Assembly (NCBI GenBank): GCA_964405405.1
Contig: CAYONT010000023.1
Span: 1 to 35,177 of the forward strand
Origin: CAMCYM01 sp964405405
GTDB lineage: Bacteria; Bacteroidota; Bacteroidia; Flavobacteriales_D; Sanyastnellaceae
Direction: 5' to 3'
Length of the DNA: 35,177 nucleotides
In this document: positions 1 through 8,049 of the stretch, piece after piece
Layout of the letters: each line of letters begins with the position of its first letter
How positions within the stretch are numbered: position 1 is the first letter of the stretch
The notes under the pieces: model-generated
Database searches by the model: none
What the model saw: only the letters and a program-made list of their open reading frames with translations
Told to the model about the DNA's origin: nothing
Position numbers and translations under genes: made by a program

Positions 1-765
1 CGGGTGGGCAAAGGACGCTGTCCGGTGGTGGACACTTGGTGGCAAACCGAGACGGGCGGCATTTTGATCAGTGGTTTGGCCGGCGTTTCACCGGAGAAGC
101 CGGGGCATGCGGGTTGGCCCTTGCCGGGCATTGAGCCCGTGTTGGTCGATGCACAGGGTCAGATTTTGACCGAACCAGAGGCAGAAGGACATTTGTGTTT
201 GGCCGCACCTTGGCCCTCTATCTTGCGGACGACTTATGGTGATCATGCGCGTTGTCGGTCCACTTACTTTGCTACCCATCCCGGGCTGTATTTCACCGGC
301 GATGGGGCGAAGCGAGATGATTCTGGCATGTACCGCATTTTGGGCCGGGTGGACGATGTCATCAATGTATCCGGCCATCGATTGGGCACGGCAGAGATTG
401 AAAGTGCAATCAATGCAGCTCCAGGGGTGGTGGAATCAGCAGTGGTCGGTTTTCCCCACCCGATCAAAGGCCAAGCCATCCATGCCTTCGTCGTTTGTCA
501 GGAAAACCCCGACCAACAGGCTACGAAAATCGCAGTCCAACAGGCGGTGGTCGCAGGCATTGGTGCACTGGCACGCCCGGATCGCATCCAAGTGGTTCCT
601 GGATTGCCCAAGACCCGCTCGGGCAAAATCATGCGACGCATATTGCGCAAAATCGCCGAGGGAGCAACGGATGGCTGGGGAGACACCTCGACATTGCTCG
701 ACCCAGAGCTGGTTGAAACCATCCGGGCAGGCGCCCACGCTGACGCTTCTCAATCGCAGGACTGA
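1..765 (+). CDS. acs: Acetyl-CoA synthetase, C-terminal part (5' end outside window)
   Basis: AMP-forming acetyl-CoA synthetase activates acetate to acetyl-CoA through acetyl-AMP in the cytoplasm. The frame is open from the window edge, so only the last 254 residues are visible. They begin near the adenylate-forming motif DTWWQTETGG, continue through the hinge YFTGDGAKRD and GRVDDVINVSGHRLGTAEIE, and end with PKTRSGKIMRR, whose lysine in SGK is the catalytic and regulatory acetylation site of the family. All these motifs are intact. The last 16 bases overlap the 3' end of the convergent metalloprotease gene, and no terminator separates the two. The C-terminus after the SGK motif is of ordinary length. 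The family assignment is secure; specificity for acetate rather than propionate is inferred from the close match to Acs. Confidence 0.93.
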   Translation, partial: RVGKGRCPVVDTWWQTETGGILISGLAGVSPEKPGHAGWPLPGIEPVLVDAQGQILTEPEAEGHLCLAAPWPSILRTTYGDHARCRSTYFATHPGLYFTGDGAKRDDSGMYRILGRVDDVINVSGHRLGTAEIESAINAAPGVVESAVVGFPHPIKGQAIHAFVVCQENPDQQATKIAVQQAVVAGIGALARPDRIQVVPGLPKTRSGKIMRRILRKIAEGATDGWGDTSTLLDPELVETIRAGAHADASQSQD

Positions 766-3386
766 CCGAAGGCACCGAGCAGCAACAGCAGGTCGGTGAC
801 ATTCGTCGCGCCGTCTCCATTCAAATCACCTACACATCCTCCGGTTGTGCAGCCGAAGGCGCCCAACATGGCCAGCACATCGCCTACCTCCACCCAACCG
901 TTGCCGTTGAGGTCCATGTTGTAGAGGGTTCCTTCCACGCAAGTGGCACAGCCCGTGGTGAAGGTGCAGTTACCGGAATCGGTGGCGGCTGGGTTGAAGT
1001 TGCAAGCTGCCGCATCCTGGCAGCCTACGATTTCGTTTTGGTTGCAAACCCCATCGTTGTCGCTGTCGCCGTCCAATACGATTCCACCGGAACAGGTGTC
1101 GCAACCGGTCGCAATCAAACAGGTTCCAGGGTCGGTGGCATTGGGGTTGAAGTTGCAGGCCACCGGATTGAGGCAGCCCACCACCTCAGCGTTGTTGCAA
1201 ACCCCGTCATTGTCCGTGTCCCCATCCACGACCAACCCTCCTTGGCAGAAATCACAGCCTGTTGCATACACGCACGACCCGTTGTCGGATGTCGCACTGC
1301 TGCTGTAATTGCAAGCGGTAGGGTCCGTGCAGCCCGGGGCACCCGCTAGCACGGTAAAATTCGTGTTGGAGATGTCAAAGAAGTAGTTGCCAGCGGCTTT
1401 CACTTTGATGCGCCCTTGGTTGGTGGGGACGTTGGGCAGGGTGACCGAAGCAGATCCTGAATTGGGTACACCCGTGGCGACTTGGTGGGGCCACGTATAC
1501 CCTCCATCCGTGGAGAGAAAGATGTTCACGGTGCTGCAGTTCACGGGCGCTAGATTCGTCGAGGCGACATTCCAGGTGACGGTGGTCGGGGCGCCCGCTT
1601 GGATGTTGACGGCCGTGTTGGGGGACGTCACCACGAATGGTCCCGCATTTCCGGTTACTTGGAGTGTCACCAAGTCCTGGGCGACTCCTCCACCCCCTGC
1701 GCGGTTGTCACGGACGGTACATTTGAACTTGAGTTCCCGGGTATAACTGGGCATGTGTTCGCCGAGGACGGTGGTGTTGGAGACCAAATTCAACGGGCGG
1801 GGAAAGGTCCGGGTGGGGGAGGGGCTTGAAGGCCAGGATCGGAAAATGGGTTGGGTGCCCGAGGGGTTTGTGAGGTTGTTGTCTCCGTTGGCCGTGGCGG
1901 GACCCAGGTCGTACTCTTCCCAGTTGTAAGTCAATGCGTCGCCATTTCCATCGCTGGCCACGGCCGTGAGTTCAAAAGGTGTGCTTTTCGGGATATACAG
2001 GCCGTTGGTTCCCGCTTCCACGGTGGGTACGATGTTTCCTGTGGACGTGATCGTGGCGCAACTGCTGCCCGCCCCATTGATGGAGTAGGCAAGGATCTCA
2101 TTGTAGCTGTGGTTGTGGAAATGGTCGTCGGAGTTGTTTTGCAAATTCGGTGCGCAGATGCCCGCGTATCCCATGATCGTGCTGGCCGAACCGGGCTCAT
2201 AGGCAGCATTGGTTGACCGGTTGCAGTTGTTGTTTTGGGTGTGGTTGGCGCCGAATTGGTGTCCCATTTCGTGTGCGACGTAATCGACGTCGAAAGGGTC
2301 TCCGACAGGGGCACCGCTGCCGGTGACCCCACCGGCTTTGTAGCTGGTGCAGGGCGCTTGAAGATAGGCGACTCCTCCGCCACCGGTTGAGAATACGTGT
2401 CCGATATCATAATTCGCAACACCGATGAGGTTGTCGCAGGTCGTTTGGTTTTGGCCCAACATCGTCACCCCATCGTTGTTGGAATAGGGGTCAGTTCCTG
2501 CGTTCAGGAAGATGACGGCGGTGTTGTTGGGAACCAAGGTCATGCGGATGGCAAAATCCCGTTCATAGATGCCGTTGATGCGGTTCATGGTGGTATTCAT
2601 GGCGGCAAGGGCACCCGCGACCGTACCCCCGTGGTAGGCGGCGTACTCCCCGGTGCATGCCAGCGCCAGTTGGTAGGTCCGCAGTTGGTTTCCGGTCACG
2701 GGTTGAAAGGAATGGAAAGGTTCGACGTCAGGAACGCCTGAAGCCCGCAAGCGGCCCATGGGAAGGACCCGCTTGCCAGACCGGGGAACCTCGTCCAACC
2801 CGCTGTGCCCGGGCAACGCCTCACAGGACTGCATTTGTTTTGATGTGGTGGCGTAGAAATCGCTGCGCCAATAGGCCATGTGGTGGTCTCGAACGCCGGG
2901 TGTCACCGGATCCATGTAGTACGTTGGGCCCTCGGACAGCACCATGGCATGAAAGCCGAAAGGGGTTTGGTCGAAACGCAAGACCGCGTGGGGTCTTTCA
3001 ATGCCGGCACCGGTGTAGCACCGGATCTCAGGGAACTGCGCTTGCAAGTCCTTGTGCATCACAGGCGTTTCGACCAAGCGGAAATGCTCCAGTTCCCCAT
3101 GTGGCATGGGGATGGCGAGGATGAAAGGGGAAGAGGCAGCCGGAAGGGAGGATTCGTGCGGAACTTGAGCGAGGAACTGCATCAAAGCGTCCGCATCCCA
3201 GACCACGTCTTGCCAAACCGCAGGGCGGATGGGGCCGGTCGCATCCGATTGGGTTTTGCGTCCTGCAGCCTGCCAGAGAGGCACTGCTTGCGTTCCTTGT
3301 GCCCACAATTCGCTGCCTGAAGTCGTCCACAAGGCCCAATTGAGCAACAAAACCAACGAAAAGGGGAGGCGGAAATGGTTTTTCAT
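750..3386 (-). CDS. Secreted reprolysin-like (M12B-type) zinc metalloprotease with cysteine-module repeats and dockerin-like C-terminus
   Basis: This is probably an extracellular zinc endopeptidase. The chosen ATG at 3386 gives a clean signal peptide (MKNHFRLPFSLVLLLNWALW) and 878 residues; an upstream ATG at 3422 would add 12 residues with no signal character. The metzincin motif HEMGHQFGANH lies at residues 372-382 and is followed by a Met-turn (STIMGYAG). Next come Ig/fibronectin-like sequence, three cysteine modules of the GCxDPxACNYxxxAT type (about 685-817), and a terminal pair of calcium-loop repeats (DLNGNGWVEVGDVLAMLGAFG, then GDLNGDGATNVTDLLLLLGAFG) that resemble dockerin type I. 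No typical C-terminal T9SS sorting domain is seen after it, unlike other secreted proteins here. The gene ends inside the 3' end of acs. The protease family is secure; substrate and export route are unknown. Confidence 0.88.
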   Translation of the reverse strand: MKNHFRLPFSLVLLLNWALWTTSGSELWAQGTQAVPLWQAAGRKTQSDATGPIRPAVWQDVVWDADALMQFLAQVPHESSLPAASSPFILAIPMPHGELEHFRLVETPVMHKDLQAQFPEIRCYTGAGIERPHAVLRFDQTPFGFHAMVLSEGPTYYMDPVTPGVRDHHMAYWRSDFYATTSKQMQSCEALPGHSGLDEVPRSGKRVLPMGRLRASGVPDVEPFHSFQPVTGNQLRTYQLALACTGEYAAYHGGTVAGALAAMNTTMNRINGIYERDFAIRMTLVPNNTAVIFLNAGTDPYSNNDGVTMLGQNQTTCDNLIGVANYDIGHVFSTGGGGVAYLQAPCTSYKAGGVTGSGAPVGDPFDVDYVAHEMGHQFGANHTQNNNCNRSTNAAYEPGSASTIMGYAGICAPNLQNNSDDHFHNHSYNEILAYSINGAGSSCATITSTGNIVPTVEAGTNGLYIPKSTPFELTAVASDGNGDALTYNWEEYDLGPATANGDNNLTNPSGTQPIFRSWPSSPSPTRTFPRPLNLVSNTTVLGEHMPSYTRELKFKCTVRDNRAGGGGVAQDLVTLQVTGNAGPFVVTSPNTAVNIQAGAPTTVTWNVASTNLAPVNCSTVNIFLSTDGGYTWPHQVATGVPNSGSASVTLPNVPTNQGRIKVKAAGNYFFDISNTNFTVLAGAPGCTDPTACNYSSSATSDNGSCVYATGCDFCQGGLVVDGDTDNDGVCNNAEVVGCLNPVACNFNPNATDPGTCLIATGCDTCSGGIVLDGDSDNDGVCNQNEIVGCQDAAACNFNPAATDSGNCTFTTGCATCVEGTLYNMDLNGNGWVEVGDVLAMLGAFGCTTGGCVGDLNGDGATNVTDLLLLLGAFGQSCD
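936..1334 (-). repeat. Three tandem cysteine-rich modules inside the metalloprotease gene
   Basis: Two full units of 52 and 51 residues and a third shortened unit follow each other in the encoded protein. Each begins GC-x-[DN]-x-x-ACN-[FY], passes a second Cys, then TGC-x-x-C, and the two full units end in DGD-[ST]-DNDGVCN-x-x-E, which resembles a thrombospondin type 3 calcium loop. The same opening motif recurs in the genes at 11423-13210, 25941-28682 and 34466-35177. Confidence 0.85.
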
Positions 3387-3461
3387 GGATCGGGGTAGGA
3401 GGAGTGAAACGGGGTGAGGCATGGTCCTTCTGGTGCGCTATTTGGCAAGGTACAAAAGAAA

Positions 3462-4403
3462 TCAATGGGCCGTTGCGTCGGCTCGGGCAGGAAGTGCAGC
3501 ATCTGTCGGATGCGCATGGCTCCACTCGACCCAAGAGCCGTCGTAATTGGCGACGTTTCGGTGGCCCAAGATTTCGCGGAGCACGAAGGTGGTGTGGGCT
3601 GAACGAACCCCGCTGTGGCAGTAGGTGATGACGGGAGTGGTGTCTGTGATGCCGAGCTGGGTCAGTTCATTTCGGAGTTGGGTGATGGGGCGGATGCGGC
3701 CGTCCCCGGCGAGGTCCACGGCCCGTCCCCAGTCCCAATGGAGGCTGCCGGGGATGCGGCCGGCATGGGCCGCCCCGGATTTGCGGGTCAAGCCCGAGAA
3801 CTCGTCTTGGGTCCGGCCATCGAGTAGGATGGAACGGCCGGCGGCGACGTCGCTCAGGCTGGCGAGGAGGCTGGGGTCACCCGGGCCGGGATACTGGTAC
3901 CTGCGCCGCTGGGGAGCAGGGGCGGGCACTGGGGGCACCGCAGTCGCGGAAGGTCCCGGACCATCGAGCAGGGCCACGGCGTCGTGCCCGTAGAGGCGGC
4001 ACAACCACCAGAATCGCGCGGCATCGCACCCGCCCACCCCGTCGCAAACCGCGATCTGCGTCTGCGCCGTGGCGCCCAGCGAGTCGAGCAGGGCCCGGAA
4101 CCCCTCGCGGTCCAGGGCCATGCCCTCGAGTCCCCCAGAAGCGCTCAAGGGCAGGCTCAAATCGTCGCGCCAAACCTGGCGCGCCCCTGCCCAATGCCCC
4201 AGCGCGAACAGGGAGTCCGGTCTTACGTCCACCAAGAGCTTGTCGCCCTGAGACGACTCCCACTGGACCAGGGTTATCAGGGATTCGGGATGGGCGACCG
4301 CTGCGGGATCTTCGGTCTCGCCGGTTTCGTCGCGGACACCACAGCCAGTGAAGCAAGCGAGCGCGCCAGCGCAGGCCAGGGTCAGGGTTCCAGTTCGTAC
4401 CAT
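3462..4403 (-). CDS. Two-domain rhodanese (thiosulfate sulfurtransferase) lipoprotein
   Basis: It transfers sulfane sulfur from thiosulfate to a thiophilic acceptor and releases sulfite. The 313-residue protein starts with a lipoprotein-type signal (hydrophobic stretch, then CFTGC, modified Cys21), so it should be anchored at the cell envelope. Two rhodanese domains follow. The first has VDVRPDSLFALGHWAGA and a Cys-poor loop ending AARFWWLCRLYGHD, as in the non-catalytic N-terminal domain of tandem rhodaneses. The second has the active loop YCHSGVRS with Cys262. It is the third gene of an operon: its start lies 22 bases inside the cytochrome gene, implying translational coupling. The neighbouring sulfite dehydrogenase would consume the sulfite it makes. 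A 3-mercaptopyruvate specificity cannot be excluded; the CxSGVRS loop fits the thiosulfate type. Confidence 0.9.
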   Translation of the reverse strand: MVRTGTLTLACAGALACFTGCGVRDETGETEDPAAVAHPESLITLVQWESSQGDKLLVDVRPDSLFALGHWAGARQVWRDDLSLPLSASGGLEGMALDREGFRALLDSLGATAQTQIAVCDGVGGCDAARFWWLCRLYGHDAVALLDGPGPSATAVPPVPAPAPQRRRYQYPGPGDPSLLASLSDVAAGRSILLDGRTQDEFSGLTRKSGAAHAGRIPGSLHWDWGRAVDLAGDGRIRPITQLRNELTQLGITDTTPVITYCHSGVRSAHTTFVLREILGHRNVANYDGSWVEWSHAHPTDAALPARADATAH

Positions 4404-4876
4404 GCAATGTCGGTGAGTGGGGCGCGTCGGCCCGTGTTTTGCGGTGCGTAATGCTTGGCGAGGTAATCCAGGATGATGCCCTCATTCGCGCCCAAGTCCC
4501 AGAGATTTTGGGTCGCCTGCATCCACCGGATCATTTTCTCCCAACCCGCGCGATCGGCCCGGTTTTGGGTGATCAACCGGGCTGAGTGGCAGGCCAAACA
4601 GCTCCCCCGAACCTGCACGAATCCCGTATCGACGACGAGACCGGTAGCCACATGGATGCCATCCACCACCCGCTCATCGGCCTCGGCCAAGGGGAGGGCA
4701 GAAGCGGTGTCTGCCACCGGTACCTCCACGGAATGGGACCAACGGCGGGCCGTGTCCGGGGCCAGGATGTGGAACAAGGCGACCACGACGATGGCCCCGG
4801 ACGCGACCGCAATTCGGTTCACGCTGCGCGTGATTTGGCCTAACAACTCCGATCGGGACGCAGGGGGCTCCTTCAT
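4382..4876 (-). CDS. Membrane-anchored monohaem cytochrome c, likely electron acceptor of the sulfite dehydrogenase
   Basis: The protein has 164 residues. The ATG at 4876 is chosen because it overlaps the stop codon of the sulfite dehydrogenase gene as ATGA; a longer reading frame upstream is only a shadow of that gene. A single hydrophobic segment (about 21-40) is followed by a periplasmic domain with one haem c site, CLACH (Cys93, Cys96, His97). The sequence after it (SARLITQNRADRAGWEKMIRWM) is typical of small cytochromes that partner Mo-dependent sulfite dehydrogenases (SorB-like). The gene sits between the molybdenum subunit and a rhodanese, with overlaps on both sides. It presumably passes electrons from sulfite to the respiratory chain; the pairing is inferred from synteny. 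Confidence 0.88.
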   Translation of the reverse strand: MKEPPASRSELLGQITRSVNRIAVASGAIVVVALFHILAPDTARRWSHSVEVPVADTASALPLAEADERVVDGIHVATGLVVDTGFVQVRGSCLACHSARLITQNRADRAGWEKMIRWMQATQNLWDLGANEGIILDYLAKHYAPQNTGRRAPLTDIAWYELEP

Positions 4877-6192
4877 GTGACCTTGACGGCAATCCGGTGC
4901 GTGGCGTTGTTCAGATACCCTTGGGGGTTCCAAGCGGGCGATACCATGGGCTGCATGCGCCCTTTGTCGTCGGTGGCCCGAACCCAAACTTCGTAGTAAC
5001 CGCGCTCGGGCAACCGCAGGGTCACGGTCCATCGCTGCCAAGCGAATCGGTTGCGGGGTGGCTCCAGGGCACAGGCCGTCCACGTGGCCCCAAAGTCAGA
5101 AGAAACGTGCACCGCACGGACCCCGTCATCACCTGCCCAAGCATGGCCCCGGAGGGCCAGTGGCCGACCGAGCGCGAGCATGGCGCCCGACTTCGGGAAG
5201 GTGATGAGCGACTTCACCGGCATGGATCCGATGATGACCATGTCCTCATCGGGCACCACCTGGCCGGGCGCCACGGGGTACTTGGGCACCCGGTACGAGG
5301 GCGATTCCATCTTCGCTCCGTCGTGCACCCGATCTCGGACGGCGATGCGGTGCACCCATTTCCCAGAAACCGAGGCAGGCCAGCCCCCGACCACCAGCCG
5401 CAGCGGTCGACCATGGTACACCGGAATGTCCTGACCGTTCATGGCCCAGGCCAGCAGGGTGGTGTCCTCCATCGCCTTGGCGATGGGCACCCCCCGGGAG
5501 ATAACCACCTTGTCCGGATTCTGGTTGAGGTGCACATCCTTGCCGTAGTACCCGATGTAAACCGCTTTGGAGGTCACCCCTGCGTATTTCAGGACATCGC
5601 TGAGCCGGACTCCGGTCCAACGGGCACAACCCACACCACCGTTGCTCCACTGGTTGCCCTTGGTCGGTGGGCTGAAGTCGGCTCGGCCATTGCCCCCACA
5701 TTCGATGAGGATGTCGTATGTGTGGTGCTGAAAACGGGACTTGAGCTCGGGCAAGGTGAGGGTGATGGGCCGAGGCACCGCCTCCCCATCGATGGTGAGT
5801 TTCCAAGTGGCGGCGCTCAACTGGCCCTCAGGCGGCATCAATCCGTTGTTCCGGACGAAAAACCGGTCCACCGGGGTGACCGCGTCGTCGAGCAGGTGGG
5901 CGGGAGTTTCCAGGTTGAGCGGCTTGTCGTTGAGAACCTTCAGGTCCGGGTGTTTGCCTGGAAAGGCCCCAACGAGGGCGGGATCGGCCAGCGGCGCCGG
6001 AATCAGTCCAGCAGGCATCTCGTCCGCATGGACGATGCGCCCGCCCAAGACCCAAGACATGGCGGCCAGCCCGGCGTTGCGCAAAAAACCGCGGCGCGTG
6101 CCCGGATCTGACTCCCGGCCCCAGATGCGGCGATCCGCCTCCAACGGGTCGAGGTTGTAGGCTTCGTACAAGTTCTCAGGAAAATCCTCCAT
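4873..6192 (-). CDS. Tat-exported molybdopterin sulfite dehydrogenase (sulfite oxidase family)
   Basis: It oxidises sulfite to sulfate in the periplasm and hands electrons to a cytochrome c. The 439-residue protein has a twin-arginine signal (RRGFLRNAG, Arg33-Arg34) preceded by an unusually long n-region of about 30 residues. The oxidoreductase molybdopterin domain shows FFVRNNG, ECGGNGRADFSPP with the molybdenum-ligating Cys165, GGVGCARWTGVRLSDVL and HGRPLRLVVGGW. A Mo-co dimerisation domain follows (about 310-439). It heads an operon with the cytochrome (ATGA overlap) and the rhodanese. Upstream lies a TTG-N19-TAAATTGC promoter overlapped by a CRP/FNR-like palindrome. SorA/SorT-type sulfite dehydrogenase is the best label; SoxC of the Sox complex is less likely because no other sox gene is present here. 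Confidence 0.92.
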   Translation of the reverse strand: MEDFPENLYEAYNLDPLEADRRIWGRESDPGTRRGFLRNAGLAAMSWVLGGRIVHADEMPAGLIPAPLADPALVGAFPGKHPDLKVLNDKPLNLETPAHLLDDAVTPVDRFFVRNNGLMPPEGQLSAATWKLTIDGEAVPRPITLTLPELKSRFQHHTYDILIECGGNGRADFSPPTKGNQWSNGGVGCARWTGVRLSDVLKYAGVTSKAVYIGYYGKDVHLNQNPDKVVISRGVPIAKAMEDTTLLAWAMNGQDIPVYHGRPLRLVVGGWPASVSGKWVHRIAVRDRVHDGAKMESPSYRVPKYPVAPGQVVPDEDMVIIGSMPVKSLITFPKSGAMLALGRPLALRGHAWAGDDGVRAVHVSSDFGATWTACALEPPRNRFAWQRWTVTLRLPERGYYEVWVRATDDKGRMQPMVSPAWNPQGYLNNATHRIAVKVT

Positions 6193-6208
6193 GGTCCACG
6201 GTTCGGCA

Positions 6209-6238
6209 GCAATTTAATCAGAATGCCCTGTGACCCAA
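6209..6238 (-). promoter_or_regulatory. Predicted promoter of the sulfite dehydrogenase operon
   Basis: On the minus strand a TTG (6238-6236) is followed by exactly 19 bases and then TAAATTGC (6216-6209). This fits the Bacteroidota TTG-N19-TAnnTTTG pattern at 6 of 8 positions in the -7 box. The start codon is 16 bases further on, so the predicted leader is about 10 bases or less. The TTG lies inside the palindrome at 6229-6244. Confidence 0.5.
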
Positions 6239-6244
6239 GTCACT
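6229..6244. promoter_or_regulatory. CRP/FNR-like palindromic operator between divergent genes
   Basis: The sequence TGTGACCCAAGTCACT has the TGTGA-N6-TCACa form of CRP-family binding sites with one mismatch, and contains the exact inverted repeat GTGAC-N4-GTCAC. It sits midway in the 84-base gap between the sulfite dehydrogenase operon and the multicopper oxidase, and covers the -33 element of the former. Either repression of one gene or joint control of both is possible. The regulator is not in this window. Confidence 0.5.
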
Positions 6245-6264
6245 CCGCTGCCAGACCCAATCGG

Positions 6265-6272
6265 TACCTTCG
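6265..6272 (+). promoter_or_regulatory. -7 element of the multicopper oxidase gene
   Basis: TACCTTCG matches TAnnTTTG at 7 of 8 positions and ends 4 bases before the ATG at 6277. If used, transcription would start at or next to the start codon. Confidence 0.4.
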
Positions 6273-6276
6273 CAAT

Positions 6277-7992
6277 ATGTTGATTCGAAAGTTCTCCCTT
6301 GTAGGTTGGGCGTTTTTGGGGCTCGCCACGCCCGCTTGGGCGCAGCAGCCTTTGATGTTGCCTCCCGCAATCGATGCACAAGCAACGGTGTTGGTCTTGC
6401 AGGAGGGAATGTACCCCTTCTTGCCGGGTTCGCCCACGATGTCCATGGGCGCAAACGGACCCGTGCTGGGACCTACGCTCATTGTGAACCAAGGAGATGA
6501 AGTGAGCTGGACCGTGGTCAACGCCCTTTCAGACTCCACGACCCTGCACTGGCATGGCATGCACGTCGCCCCGGAAAACGATGGTGGACCCCACACCCCG
6601 ATTCCCCCCAATGGCCTGTGGAATCCCACCTTTGAAGTCCTCGATGCCGCTGGGACATACTGGTACCATCCCCACCTGCACCACATGACCGACCACCACG
6701 TGTCCATGGGCATTGCAGGCCAAATCTGGGTCAGAGATGCCACCGAGCAGGCGCTGCCGCTCCCTCGGACCTATGGAGTCGACGAGTTCCCCCTCATCCT
6801 CCAGACGAAGGGATTCGATGCCATGGGCATGGTGGAGTCCCATACGAACAGCGACGACGTGGCGATGGTGAATGCGACCGTCGGGGCGACCCTGGAGGTG
6901 CCCGCTTCGGTGGTGCGGTTGCACCTGCTCAATGGGGCGTCTCAGCGGGTGTTCCAACTGGGATTCTCTGACAACCGAATCTTCCATCTCATCGCCACGG
7001 ATGGGGGGCTGTTGCCGGCGGGTTTGGCCTTGAACAGGCTGCGGTTGGCACCCGGTGAACGCGCGGAGATTCTGGTGAATTGCACAGACGAAACGGGGGT
7101 GACGTTCGACTTGATGTCCTTCGCTTCCGAATTGCCCAATGCGGTGTACGGAGCGAGTCAGCCGGGCATGGGCCCAGGCCAAACCCTGACCAATTACAAC
7201 CCCAATCCCCTCAACGGCGCGGACTTCCCATTCCTGACGTTCCAGGTCGTTCCGGCTTTTGCGGAAGCGGTGTACACGGTTCCTACGGTGTTGGATCCCA
7301 GTCATGTCCTGCCTTGGACGGCTGCGGCTGCTGACGTGGTCCGCACGTTCACGTTTTCGCCAACCCAGATGGGCCCCGGTGCACTCAATGGCGGTTTCCT
7401 CATCAACGGAACCCCGTTCGATATGGAGGTGATGAACTTCGATGTCCAATTGGGAGATACGGAACGTTGGGAAATCACGAACCAGTCGCCCATCGGGCAC
7501 CCGTTCCACGTGCACAACACGCCGTTCTACATCTTGGACCGCAATGGGGTGGCACCGGAGGCGCAAGAGGCGGGACTCAAAGATGTGGTGTTCGTGCCTG
7601 CCATGGGGTCGGTGCGTTTGATGATGCAATTCAACGACTTCGCTCACCCCGATATTCCCTACATGTACCACTGTCACATGCTCACCCACGAGGACGGCGG
7701 CATGATGGGCCAGTTCCGGGTGTTGGATGGGGTATCGTCTGTGTCGATGCCTACGTCTCAGGTCCCTGCAGGGACTTTTGCTCCCAACCCGGCCCGGGGG
7801 CAGGTTCTGGTGGATTGGCCACCGGGGGCTGAAGGGGCGCGGGTGGTCTCAGGCACCGGTGCCGTCGTTTGCGCAGGCACCCGGGCTTCGCTCGGTTCTC
7901 AGTGGGACCTGTCGGGTTGGGCCCCAGGGGTTTACATGGTGCTTTGGGAAGGACGGGTTGCCAGCGTGATCAGCCGGTTGGTGGTGGAGTAA
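6277..7992 (+). CDS. Secreted multicopper oxidase with T9SS C-terminal sorting domain
   Basis: A laccase/CopA-type multicopper oxidase couples one-electron oxidations to reduction of oxygen to water. The ATG at 6277 gives a good signal peptide (MLIRKFSLVGWAFLGLATPAWAQ) and 571 residues; an upstream in-frame ATG at 6223 adds sequence without signal character. All four copper motifs are present: TLHWHGMH, YWYHPHLHHMTDHH, GHPFHVHNTPFYIL, and YHCHMLTHEDGGMMG, which holds the trinuclear and type 1 ligands including the axial Met. After about residue 495, FAPNPARGQVLVDW to the C-terminus matches a type A sorting domain of the type IX secretion system, so the enzyme should be at the cell surface or released. 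It is divergent from the sulfite dehydrogenase operon. The substrate could be cuprous copper, manganese or phenolics; the sequence does not decide. Confidence 0.92.
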   Translation: MLIRKFSLVGWAFLGLATPAWAQQPLMLPPAIDAQATVLVLQEGMYPFLPGSPTMSMGANGPVLGPTLIVNQGDEVSWTVVNALSDSTTLHWHGMHVAPENDGGPHTPIPPNGLWNPTFEVLDAAGTYWYHPHLHHMTDHHVSMGIAGQIWVRDATEQALPLPRTYGVDEFPLILQTKGFDAMGMVESHTNSDDVAMVNATVGATLEVPASVVRLHLLNGASQRVFQLGFSDNRIFHLIATDGGLLPAGLALNRLRLAPGERAEILVNCTDETGVTFDLMSFASELPNAVYGASQPGMGPGQTLTNYNPNPLNGADFPFLTFQVVPAFAEAVYTVPTVLDPSHVLPWTAAAADVVRTFTFSPTQMGPGALNGGFLINGTPFDMEVMNFDVQLGDTERWEITNQSPIGHPFHVHNTPFYILDRNGVAPEAQEAGLKDVVFVPAMGSVRLMMQFNDFAHPDIPYMYHCHMLTHEDGGMMGQFRVLDGVSSVSMPTSQVPAGTFAPNPARGQVLVDWPPGAEGARVVSGTGAVVCAGTRASLGSQWDLSGWAPGVYMVLWEGRVASVISRLVVE

Positions 7993-8049
7993 CACGGCCA
8001 TTGCAACCTGGGGCCTTGGCTCCGCGTATCGGGAGGCAAAATAGATTCC

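Noticed and set aside
4897..6111. Open reading frame of 404 codons on the plus strand
   Set aside because: It is antisense to the sulfite dehydrogenase gene and is Gly/His/Arg-rich without domain character.
6529..7689. Open reading frame of 386 codons on the minus strand
   Set aside because: It mirrors the multicopper oxidase; its His-rich composition is the complement of copper-site codons, not a real protein.
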